Shown here: positions 19,401 through 26,688 of the stretch, one piece after another
Layout of the letters: each line of letters begins with the position of its first letter
Position numbering within the stretch: the first letter of the stretch is position 1
Source: Pelagomonas calceolata
Lineage: Eukaryota; Sar; Pelagophyceae; Pelagomonadales; Pelagomonadaceae
Assembly (NCBI GenBank): GCA_918797485.1
Contig: CAKKNE010000004.1
Span: forward strand, 5,208,001-5,272,000
Length of the DNA stretch: 64,000 nucleotides
Direction: 5' to 3'
Program-made: the position numbers and the translations under genes
Notes under the pieces: generated by a model
The model's database searches: none
Told to the model about the DNA's origin: nothing
The model's input: only the letters and a program-made list of their open reading frames with translations

Positions 19401-21257
19401 CTCGCCGCGTGCGCGCGGCTCGCCGAGCAGAAGGCGGCCGTCGACGCCTTAACTAAGGCCGTCGCCAAGGGCGACGGGGCGGTCCTCGCGCGCGTCGTCG
19501 CGCAGTACGAGTCGCTGCCGGGCGACGCCGTGCGGCGCGCGCGCGACGCGGCCCGCGACGCGCTGGCGGTCACCGAGGTCCGCGAGGAGCTCCTGCGCCA
19601 CAAGGCCGCGTGCGCGAAGCTCGAGCGGGAGTCGTGGAAGGACGCGACCTGCGAGGCCTACGCGAAGAAGACCGAGGGGCCGCTCCTCGAGCTCGAGAAG
19701 ACCCTGGCCCGGTGCGCCGGCAAGGACTACGCCTGGCTGCGCAAGGACGTGGGCGCCGCGTCGGCGACGGCCACGAAGCTCCGGGCGAAGCGCGACAAGG
19801 CGGCCGCGCGCGCCCAGGCCATCGCCATGGAGAAGCTCGCCTCGGCCGAGCGCGCGCGCGTCCTCGCGGCGCAGGCCGAGGCGCGCGCCGAGGCCGAGGC
19901 GAAGGCGAGGCGGGAGGCCGAGGCGCAGGCCGAGCGCCGCCGCCTGGACGCCGAGGCCGAGGCGCGCCGCGAGGCGGAGGCCCGCGCCGCGGCCGCGGCC
20001 GCCGCGGACGCGCCGCCGCCGCCGCCGGCCCTCGAGGGCCTTTCCGAGAGCGAACTCGCGCGCGTCCGCGAGAGCGAGCTGAGCCGGAGCCGCGCGGTGC
20101 GCATGGAGGGCCTCGACGCGACGGAGGAACGGGCCATCCGCGCCGAGGGCGAAAAGGTGAAGCGGGCCGGCCGCACGGCCTTCTGCGAGCTCCCCTGGGC
20201 GGCCCGCGTGCAAAAGCTGGTGGAAGGCACGCGCCTGCTCAAGCTCTCGACGACGTCGTCGGCGCGCGTCATGCCGAACGCGGAGTGGAAGCAAGTCCGG
20301 CTGAACTGCCCGTGCGACGCGCGGGGCACGCCGCTGCTCGCGAACGACCCGGCCGCGCGGAACCCGGACGCGAAGCGCGGCGCATACCTGACCTGGCCTT
20401 CTCATACTATTTTGAGGCGGGGCCACCGCAAACTCATGCTCGACGGGATTACCGCCGTGCACGTGGGCACGAACGCGAAGCAGTGGTGCACCATGGTGCC
20501 GACGGAGTGGCACTACGTGACGCTCGTGACGCGGGAGCGGTCCTACGACTTTGGGTTCGAGGACGCGTCGGAATTGCTGCTCTGGGTGAACACGCTGCAG
20601 CGGATTACGTGCGAAGAATGGACGCAGCAGTGCAACGCCGGCGAGGCCGCGGAATTGTTCCGGGGCGCCATCTCCGACGCGCAGCACCGCTTCTACCGGA
20701 GTCGGCGCGCCGGCGCGGGCGGCTCCGACCAGTTCAACCCCTCGCTCAAGGAGCTCTGCCCGGTCCTGTACCCGCTCGCGCCCCAGCTCGCGTCGACGGC
20801 CGCCGAACTCGGCGTGAGTTTCGCGTGCGACGCCCCGCGGCCCCACAAGTTCTGCGCCTGGACGGCGGCCGCGGTCCTCGAGGCGCCGATCGCCCACGCC
20901 GAGGCGGTCGTGTCGATGCGGGCCGTGCTTTCGGACCTCGGGTTCTACGCGAACGGGCGCTTCGCCTGTTCCGCCGGCTTCTATGACGAAAATGGCCTCG
21001 CGCACACGTTGGCGCGGCAGGCCATCAAGCAGCCCTCGCCGGCCTCCGCCGAGTCGCCGACCTCTAGCAAGTCAGGTTCCGGCATGATCACGATCCGGGC
21101 GCAGCACGCAAAAACCGGCAAGGTGTCCGTGCTCAAAATCAAAAAGGGCACGAAGATGGCGTCCGTCTTCGAGGCGCATGCGAAACACAAAGGATTACGT
21201 AGCACCAACTTGGAGAAGGTCAAGACCTCGAAGCGGAGCCCGTCCCGGCGCCAGTAG
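16482..21257 (+). CDS. Unconventional myosin heavy chain with PH-like and SUMO-like C-terminal domains
   Basis: Single exon, 1,591 residues. After an N-terminal SH3-like region the motor domain holds GESGSGKTETCKF (P-loop, about residue 165), NDNSSRWGKY (switch I, about 226), LLDIFGFERFEANSLEQLL (switch II, about 477) and FVRCVKPNE with LRCMGMLELIEAR near the converter, so ATPase and actin-binding elements are intact. I see no clear IQ motif. The neck/tail is Ala-Glu-Arg-rich and probably helical (about 800-1190). A PH-like domain follows (about 1236-1380, ending FEDASELLLWVNTLQR), then a globular region, and finally a short beta-grasp segment (ITIRAQHAKTGKVSVLKIKK, about 1534-1575) that resembles the first half of a SUMO-like fold. 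This suggests a membrane-cargo myosin. The class cannot be assigned by eye. Confidence 0.88.
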   Translation: MPPAGGFDQGWSVNDPCFFKDEARGWILGRVTKVVGVGRTATLSLASADGKVTAERDASAIEAASARAREGVEDMVALDELTEATVLSTLRVRYDRKQIYTNVGGILVAVNPYETIANVYGEDRMAGAAAADAAFSGAAPHPFVMAEQALRALDRDRASQSFVISGESGSGKTETCKFILRYLSYRSKRRFELAGTPRGGANALEESVLLSNPVLEAFGNAKTLRNDNSSRWGKYTQVYVEPSSGAIKSVGITAYLLEKVRVVERARGERNYHVLHQLVAGAKKQKKGDAGLALAVGLGDAQTSHAVLRDTATSSAAIGVDDAAQFAVTRDALRKLDVAQPGLFGALAAVCHLGDVCFESVEAEGQDAAAAIANQDLRMGRKAEHAADAAARALGVDRAQLEEALVSRRVAGVRTPRQAAEAEHASKAFCKALYARVFDWVLARVNDALQAMTKTPVSARRALSGDKKPDWLTVGLLDIFGFERFEANSLEQLLINYANERLLREFNAQVFEAATREYAAEGVPVGDLTFQDNAPLLKTLEHPRDGVFALLNSECVRRDGKDENLLKQLLKKHERAPFVGERRGPLPGVFVPRVSVKSTSAERADALSVFGVSHFAADVSYRINAFVEKNRDRLPNEICALAATSDAPFVASLFADIDDEAPQTSQQKRSQRYVAASFAESLGKLTQLLDATRQSFVRCVKPNELMKAAAFDGVVVLEQLRCMGMLELIEARARGYAGRMDHAAFASRYGLLLEDKVADVRRYSTKTTKKLAAEFLALLQRHVPGVEAVAVGKTKVFLKRPAVDALETARETRMKADVLLALGEAVAARDVEALELTLRIADELRLSDTPEAARARQEVEVEGRYRAVVAAVAEGRADVITAALDGIQDKAGRVGAAVDCARAAVAGLAAAEALRDATPDTAAGLVKQSAAAQAALAKELGKSREARPKDVAESSPELPLETLRAIQAAVEEGLAACARLAEQKAAVDALTKAVAKGDGAVLARVVAQYESLPGDAVRRARDAARDALAVTEVREELLRHKAACAKLERESWKDATCEAYAKKTEGPLLELEKTLARCAGKDYAWLRKDVGAASATATKLRAKRDKAAARAQAIAMEKLASAERARVLAAQAEARAEAEAKARREAEAQAERRRLDAEAEARREAEARAAAAAAADAPPPPPALEGLSESELARVRESELSRSRAVRMEGLDATEERAIRAEGEKVKRAGRTAFCELPWAARVQKLVEGTRLLKLSTTSSARVMPNAEWKQVRLNCPCDARGTPLLANDPAARNPDAKRGAYLTWPSHTILRRGHRKLMLDGITAVHVGTNAKQWCTMVPTEWHYVTLVTRERSYDFGFEDASELLLWVNTLQRITCEEWTQQCNAGEAAELFRGAISDAQHRFYRSRRAGAGGSDQFNPSLKELCPVLYPLAPQLASTAAELGVSFACDAPRPHKFCAWTAAAVLEAPIAHAEAVVSMRAVLSDLGFYANGRFACSAGFYDENGLAHTLARQAIKQPSPASAESPTSSKSGSGMITIRAQHAKTGKVSVLKIKKGTKMASVFEAHAKHKGLRSTNLEKVKTSKRSPSRRQ

Positions 21258-21430
21258 CCGCCATTCTACCCTAGTTTATATTATCTTCATCTTACTGTTC
21301 CGTGGGGTGGGCTTGGCACCGGGCTTGCAAGCTCGATGTTCTCTCTCAGGCCCGGGCTATAGTTCATAGTTGCTTCGTCTTACTGCTCGGTGCGCAGACT
21401 TGGGTCTTGGGGGCGTCGGCGCGCAAGTCG

Positions 21431-22066
21431 CTAGAGCACCGCAGCGGGCTGCGCGAGGCCGGGGTCGGCCGGCAGGGCTTTGCGGTTCGCGAAGCTGGCG
21501 CGTCGGGCCGTCGGCCGCGGCGAGGCCCACTGGCGGAGCTGCGTGACGGACCGGACGGCGCTGCGGAGGCGCGAAACGACGGACTTGCGCGCCGTCTTGG
21601 GCCGCGGCTGGGGCGACTGGCCCGTGTAGCCGGGTGGGAAATTCCAGCCACGCGACGAGAAGGACCACGACCGCCGCGGCGGGCTCGGCTCCGCGTACCG
21701 CCGGTTCTCCTTCATCGGTCGCTTGGGCACGAAGCGCTTGCGTCCCGAGGTGTGCGGCGTGTGGCCGGCAAAGATGCGGCGCAAGAACGAAGGCGGCCGG
21801 TCTTCGAGCGTCGGACGCTCCTGTGCTGCCGGTGCCTCCGCCGATGCTCGCATCGTTTCGTCGCTCGCGCTGCTCAATGTGCGGTTTAACTTGTTGTGGA
21901 CTTGTGGGGCAGCATTTTCGACGTCGTCGAGGACCAGCGCCATTGTTTGGGCAGCTTTGTATGCGAGTTTACGAGCTTCGAGTTGGACTCTGTTATATTC
22001 CTGGAACTCTCCCGCCCTGGGGCGAGTAACCAATTTAAACTGGTATGACTCTATGCAAAGCTCCAT
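21431..22066 (-). CDS. Hypothetical basic protein
   Basis: Single open frame of 211 residues from an ATG at 22066, facing a divergent BUD20 gene. The first 60 residues look helical (EFQEYNRVQLEARKLAYKAA, QTMALVLDDVENAAPQVHNK). The rest is a disordered, Arg/Ser/Pro-rich tail with motifs such as FLRRIFAGHTPHTSG and WSFSSRGWNFPPGYTG. I recognise no family. Unlike the opposing frame it begins with ATG, has varied composition and fits the alternating gene layout, so I prefer it; still, it could be non-coding. Confidence 0.5.
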   Translation of the reverse strand: MELCIESYQFKLVTRPRAGEFQEYNRVQLEARKLAYKAAQTMALVLDDVENAAPQVHNKLNRTLSSASDETMRASAEAPAAQERPTLEDRPPSFLRRIFAGHTPHTSGRKRFVPKRPMKENRRYAEPSPPRRSWSFSSRGWNFPPGYTGQSPQPRPKTARKSVVSRLRSAVRSVTQLRQWASPRPTARRASFANRKALPADPGLAQPAAVL

Positions 22067-22368
22067 CTACGTCGCACATAAACGTGGCGATCGATTGCGA
22101 GGTCACACAAAACCCGAGCTCGAGCGACGGGATCACGTGAGCAGCGCAAAACGCGTGATTGCCGCAGTGTTGCACAAAGTGACTGAAAACAGAGACAATT
22201 GCATCGCTGCGACTGCTAGCTTAACGCGCGCCACCGCTGCCGGACATCCACCGCAAGACTGCACACTGCACTCAGCTGCACACTGCAAACGCACAGCTGC
22301 AAAGCGCACAGCTGCAAAGCGCACAGCTGCAAAGCGCACAGCCGGCACGCCGCAGCGATAAATAAACC
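22067..22368. promoter_or_regulatory. Divergent promoter region, hypothetical / BUD20
   Basis: A 302-bp spacer. Holds a 15-bp repeat GCACAGCTGCAAAGC three times (22291-22335) close to the BUD20 start. Only a half-site GCTAGC (near 22215) of the palindrome set is present. Confidence 0.45.
22291..22335. repeat. 15-bp tandem repeat, three copies
   Basis: GCACAGCTGCAAAGC at 22291, 22306 and 22321, followed by a broken fourth (GCACAGCCGG). It lies 34 bp before the BUD20 start codon, hence probably in the 5' UTR. Confidence 0.9.
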
Positions 22369-22788
22369 ATGGCGAAAAAGGGTGGCCACCGCACGAAATC
22401 GAAACCGGGCTCGGGCTCGAAGATCAAAAAGTACAAGCGCGGCCGCGACACCAAGCGGCGGCGGCGCGACGTCGAGCAAGTCTTCGACGACATGACGAAG
22501 AAGGAGCAGCTCGAAACGGCGCAGCCCTTCGATGATGACCTGCCGGGCTGCGGCCAGTTCTACTGCGTCGAGACGGCGCGATACTTCGTGGACCAGAAGG
22601 CGCTCGACGACCACAAGAAGTCGCGGGCCTACAAGCGGCGCGTCAAGGAGCTCAAGGAGGAGACGCCCTTCACGCAGAAAGATGCGGAGGCCGCGGCGGG
22701 CATGACAAAGGAGCGGCTGCCGAGCGCGGCGGAGTCGCGAGCTAAAGCCGAGGCGAAGAAGGGCCACCGCATGACGGACGATGATTAA
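22369..22788 (+). CDS. BUD20: BUD20/ZNF593-like ribosome biogenesis factor with altered zinc finger
   Basis: Single exon, 139 residues, close to the family length. BUD20/ZNF593 is a shuttling factor that helps export pre-60S ribosomal particles. The basic N-terminus (HRTKSKPGSGSKIKKYKRGR), DDDLPGCGQFYCVETARYFV, DQKALDDHKKSRAYKRRVKE and TPFTQKDAEAAAGM follow the family order. In the usual C2H2 finger (YCxxCARYF...H...KxHKRR), two of four zinc ligands are replaced here: the second Cys by Thr (CVET) and the last His by Tyr (AYKRR). The codons read ACG and TAC, so this is clear in the sequence. The finger may no longer bind zinc, or may fold without it. Confidence 0.85.
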   Translation: MAKKGGHRTKSKPGSGSKIKKYKRGRDTKRRRRDVEQVFDDMTKKEQLETAQPFDDDLPGCGQFYCVETARYFVDQKALDDHKKSRAYKRRVKELKEETPFTQKDAEAAAGMTKERLPSAAESRAKAEAKKGHRMTDDD

Positions 22789-22959
22789 CAACTGTGTGTG
22801 TAATAGACGCATACGGCTCGCGTGATAACGCTTGCGTGCGGGGCCCGTTAGCGCCGCGGCGCGGCAGTGGCAGCGTGCGTGCGGTATCGTCGTCACCTGG
22901 ACGCCACAGTGGGGCAGCCCGCGCCATGCGTACGACAAAAAAAGCATGAGTGGTGGGGC

Positions 22960-25142
22960 ATGAACGTGCGGCGCCCACCGGAAGCACCGGACGACCTGCG
23001 GCGCCGGCCCGGGAGGGCGTTCTCGTCGAAGTATGCCCTGGAGCTGCCACCGCCCGTCAGCGGCAGCTTCGCGACGCTCCCCCGGCGCCGCGCAGCGGTG
23101 GCGAAGAAGCAGGCGGAGCTCCGGCGCCAGGCGCTGGTCGAAGTTGCACTGGAGCGCCAGATCTGGCTCGAGAACGCGGAGAAGGACCGCATTGCGCGGA
23201 CCATCGTCCGCATCGCGCGGCGCCTGGACGGGGAGCGCCGGGCTGTGATTGCTCGGGAGGACGCGGCCTTCCGCGCCGGCGCGCGCGAGGCCGCCGTGGC
23301 GATCGAAACGTGCTGGCGCCGGCACGCGCGGTCGAGCGCCTGGCCGCGCGTCAAGGCCGCTTATTTTAGGGTCCTGGACGCGTGGGCGCAGCTGTACCGC
23401 GCCGCGCGCGAGGACGCGGCGCTGCGAGCGCGGCGACGGGCGGCGCGGGCACAGGTCGCGACGCCGCTCCAGACCCTGTGGCGCGCGCGCCTCGCGCGCC
23501 GCGAGCTGGCGCGGCGGCGACGCGCGCGCGACCTCATGACGAGATTCATCACTGAAGGAGTCATACCGCTCCAGACCAAGTGCCGCATGCTCCTCGCGCG
23601 CCGCGAGCTTTTACGGCGGCGGCGCGAGCTCGAGCGGCGGCGCCGCGCGGAGCGCGCGCGGCAGCAGGCCTACGTCATCGCGACGCGCGCGGTGCGGCGG
23701 TGGCTGCGGTGGCGGTTCCTCCAGAAGGTCCGGCGGTGCGTGCATCTCCACCTCGCGCGGCACCGGCTGCTGCAGCGATCCATGCAAACCGTCGCGAGCG
23801 CGGTCGCGCGACCGCCGGTCCGCGAGGCGGTCGCGCTCGTCGCGGTCGCAACTGCGTGCGCGGGCGCTTCCATGAGCGAGGCGGTCGCGGTCGCCGCGGA
23901 GCGGGAGCGCGTCGCCGAAGAGCAGCGCCGCTGGGAGGAGGAACTGCGACGCCAGATCGCCGCGGCCATCGAAGCGGCCAAGGCCCGCGTCGCGACGCCG
24001 CTCCAGACCCGGTTCCGCGCGCGGCGCGCGCGGCGGCGCTACGTCGCGATCTGTGTGGAAATCAAAATTTTACGGCGCGTAGGCGTCGCGTCGATGGCGT
24101 GGTGATGCCGGTTCCTCACACAGGTCGCGATGCGGGCCGCCGCGGTGCGCATCGCGGGCTGGCGGCGGCGGCTGGCCTGGGCGCGGTTGTGCGCGGCCGA
24201 GGCACGGCGGCGCGAGGAGGAACGGCAACGGCGCGCGCTGCAGGTGATCTGGAAGGTCGTCGTCCCGTGGCTGGCGCGGCGGGCGCTGCGATTTAAGAAG
24301 CGGCGCCTCGCGGTGCTGCGAGGGATGATCCGGGTCAAGGGCTACGCGCGGCGGCAGGCGACGCGCCAGGATCACTGGTGGGACCTGGCCGGCGAGCGCG
24401 CGCTCGACGTCGCCGGGGAGAGCTACCGGGCGGCGAAGGAGGCCGCTCGCCTCGCGACGGCCATGGCGCAGCACGCCGTCACGGTCTGTGTGGAAATCAA
24501 AATTTTACGGCGCGTTCGTGCTGAATCGCCGCGTCGTCCTCCACGCCATCGATGCGACGCCTGCTCGATGGCGTGGCGACGCCGGTTCCTCACTGCACGA
24601 CGGAGCCACCAAAGGTAGCGTCATCGCCGAGAAATGACGTAGTGAAGAATTATCGGGTGCACCCAACGCACTGGTTGATTTCCACACAGGTCACGGTGTG
24701 GAAACAGACCCAGGAGCTCGACCGCCGCCTGAACATGCTCATGATCGCGCGCGCGCAGCGCCTCGCCGCGCGGGCGGCGAAGCGGGTGCGCGAGATCGAC
24801 CTCAGCGGCGTCCCCAAGTTCTGCCGGACCCTGCCGCGCCGGTTCGCGCTGAAGCGCTTCGAGGACGAGCGGTTGCAGATCCTACAGCGGAGCACGCAAC
24901 GGGTCGCGTTCCTGAGGCAGCTCGCGGCCCGCGCGCCGAAGCCGGCCGAGGCCGCGCCCGCGCCCGTTTTCAAGCCGCGGTGGAAGAAGCCGCGGACACG
25001 GCCGCCACCGCCGGAGCCGGAACCGGCCGCGCCGCCCGCGCGACGAGCGACGCGGCTGCTCAGCGCCGTGCGGTGGGGGCGCATCCAGGCGGTGCACGCG
25101 GGGACGGCGCCGACGAGGCCTCCGCCGCCGCCGCCTTGCTGA
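22960..25142 (+). CDS. IQ-motif-rich, Arg-rich helical protein
   Basis: Three exons (22960-24042, 24124-24477, 24690-25142) encode 629 residues; the ATG at 22960 is the first in frame. The protein is dominated by Arg/Ala helices with repeated IQ-like units, for example VATPLQTLWRARLARREL, IPLQTKCRMLLARRELLRR, AYVIATRAVRRWLRWRFLQK and VATPLQTRFRARRARRRY. These are the spacing of calmodulin or light-chain binding IQ motifs. The C-terminus is Pro-rich (TRPPPPPPC). Both introns are introners with perfect 8-bp target duplications, and splicing exactly rebuilds YVAMRAAA and AVTVWKQT. IQ-repeat proteins of this type are often cytoskeletal or flagellar; the function here is not known. Confidence 0.72.
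24051..24123 (+). mobile_element. Short introner, intron 1 of IQ-rich gene
   Basis: 73-bp element CTGTGTGGAAATCAA...GGTTCCTCACACAG between perfect target copies GTCGCGAT (24043-24050 and 24124-24131). Intron 24043-24123, GT-AG. The interior is deleted relative to the 204-bp form. Confidence 0.93.
24486..24689 (+). mobile_element. Full-length introner, intron 2 of IQ-rich gene
   Basis: 204-bp element with ends CTGTGTGGAAATCAA / TTGATTTCCACACAG and perfect target copies GTCACGGT (24478-24485 and 24690-24697). Intron 24478-24689, GT-AG. Nearly the same throughout as 55511-55713, so both are recent. Confidence 0.96.
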
Positions 25143-25285
25143 AACGCCGAGTAATTTGAGATTGTTAGTGAACCTTGACACTACCGCACCACCCTGCACT
25201 GTTCCGGGTGAACCGAAATTGGTGAAGTGCACGTCAAACCCAAGCCGGTACGCAATCACAGCGGCGGACAAAACCCGTCCGTAGT

Positions 25286-25310
25286 GCTAGTGTCTTACAC
25301 GCCGCTAGCT
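25286..25310 (+). promoter_or_regulatory. Upstream palindrome motif
   Basis: GCTAGTGTCTTACACGCCGCTAGC, 117 bp before the TPR-methyltransferase start. The surrounding spacer 25143-25425 has no gene; a GCTCGCACAG-type short repeat lies at 25330-25410. Confidence 0.6.
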
Positions 25311-25425
25311 CGCGAAGCGCAAAAAAAAGCTCGCACAGCTCGCACAGAGCTCAGCACCCCAGCTTTGCTGCCTCGGGCTACAGCCGCACAGCTCGCGCAC
25401 AGCTCGCACTGGTCGTTTTGCAGCA

Positions 25426-26589
25426 ATGCCACCGCTTAAGCTAGTAGAGCTGGTCAAGCAGAGAGGACAGTCGTCGAGCACTACTGCTCGCAAGGCGTTC
25501 GTGAATGCTGCAGCCGCCACAGCTGCCAAAGAGCAGGGCAACAAATTACTGGCGCAAAATGACCTCTTAGCCGCGTACGCGCAATACTCCGCCGGCCTGG
25601 CGAGCGCCGACGCGAGCGACGCGGCAAAACTTTTCGGCAACCGCTCCGCCGCGGCGCTCAAGCTAGGCTGGCCCGACGCCGCGATCGAGGACGCCTGCGC
25701 CGCGGTTTCGGCGGACGTAACTTATGCGAGAGGTTGGTTCCGCCTGGCGGCCGCGCTCGTCGAGGCCGGCGATCCGCTCGCGACCGATGCGTGCGGGTAC
25801 GCCGCCGACCTGGCGCCGCGGGACCCGGGGCCGGCGCGGCTGTTCGAGCGCGCGCGCCACGAGGACGCGGAGCGCTACAAACCTGGGAAGGCGACGATGG
25901 TCGCCGTCGCCGTGGCGCCCGCGCCCGCGGAGACCGAGGAGACAGATGCCGCCGACGACAGCGACGCCAGCGACGGCGACGACGCGTCGGAGCGCGTCGT
26001 CAGCCTCGCCCTCGCGACGCGCACGCAAACGAGCGGCGGGACTGTGTGGGACGCGTCGGTCCTGCTGGCGTCGTGGCTCGCGACGGATCCAACGATCGTG
26101 CGGGGGCGCAACGTCCTGGAGCTGGGCGCTGGCTGCGGCGCCGTCGGCCTGAGCTGCGCGGCGCTCGGCGCCCGCCACGTGGCGCTGACTGATTTTGATG
26201 CCGGCGTCGTGGAACTGTTGAAGGAGAACGCGCGGAACAACTATCTCCGCGCGGGCTGCGACTGCTATGAGCTCGACGTGGCGAAGCCACCTACAGAGCC
26301 GCGTGCGGAATTCGACCTCGTGGTCGGCTCCGAGTGCGTGTACTACGGTGCCTGCGACGCCGTGCCGGCCCTTGTCGAGGCGTCAGTCGGCAAGGACGGT
26401 GACTTGTGCGGCGTTTTCTGCATGGCCGACTCGCGCGCCGGCATCGACGCGTTCGCGACCGCCGCGCGGAAGCGCTTCCGCTACGAGCGGCGGCCGTTCC
26501 CGCGGCCGCTCCGGCGCCGCGCGCGGCGGCTCAACGCCGAGCTCGCGGCCGAGAACACGTACAGCCTGCACCTCCTCTATCGCATGTAA
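25426..26589 (+). CDS. TPR-methyltransferase fusion (methyltransferase family 16 type)
   Basis: Single exon, 387 residues. Residues about 30-150 form TPR-like helices (AAKEQGNKLLAQNDLLAAYA, AAKLFGNRSAAALKLGWPDA, YARGWFRLAAALVEAGD) as in cochaperone-type TPR modules. An acidic linker (DAADDSDASDGDDASE) leads to a class I Rossmann methyltransferase: VLELGAGCGAVGL (motif I), LTDFDAGVVELLKENARNN (motif II) and FDLVVGSECVYY (motif IV, similar to the DxxY of METTL21/FAM86-type protein lysine methyltransferases). The FAM86 and METTL families modify chaperones and translation factors; the substrate here is unknown. The 3' end is partly duplicated just downstream. It converges with the ankyrin gene. 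Confidence 0.82.
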   Translation: MPPLKLVELVKQRGQSSSTTARKAFVNAAAATAAKEQGNKLLAQNDLLAAYAQYSAGLASADASDAAKLFGNRSAAALKLGWPDAAIEDACAAVSADVTYARGWFRLAAALVEAGDPLATDACGYAADLAPRDPGPARLFERARHEDAERYKPGKATMVAVAVAPAPAETEETDAADDSDASDGDDASERVVSLALATRTQTSGGTVWDASVLLASWLATDPTIVRGRNVLELGAGCGAVGLSCAALGARHVALTDFDAGVVELLKENARNNYLRAGCDCYELDVAKPPTEPRAEFDLVVGSECVYYGACDAVPALVEASVGKDGDLCGVFCMADSRAGIDAFATAARKRFRYERRPFPRPLRRRARRLNAELAAENTYSLHLLYRM

Positions 26590-26654
26590 CCCGCTCCGGC
26601 GCCGGGCGCGGCGGCTCAATGCCGTATGGCCTGCACCTCCTCTATCGAATGTAG
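26506..26654 (+). repeat. Tandem partial duplication of the methyltransferase 3' end
   Basis: CCGCTCCGGCGCCG.GCGCGGCGGCTCAA and the terminal CCTGCACCTCCTCTATCG.ATG+stop occur in the gene (26506-26589) and again, with an internal 20-bp deletion, just after its stop codon (26592-26654). Confidence 0.88.
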
Positions 26655-26688
26655 TAATTGTACTTTTCTATCAACTTGAAAAGGGTCC

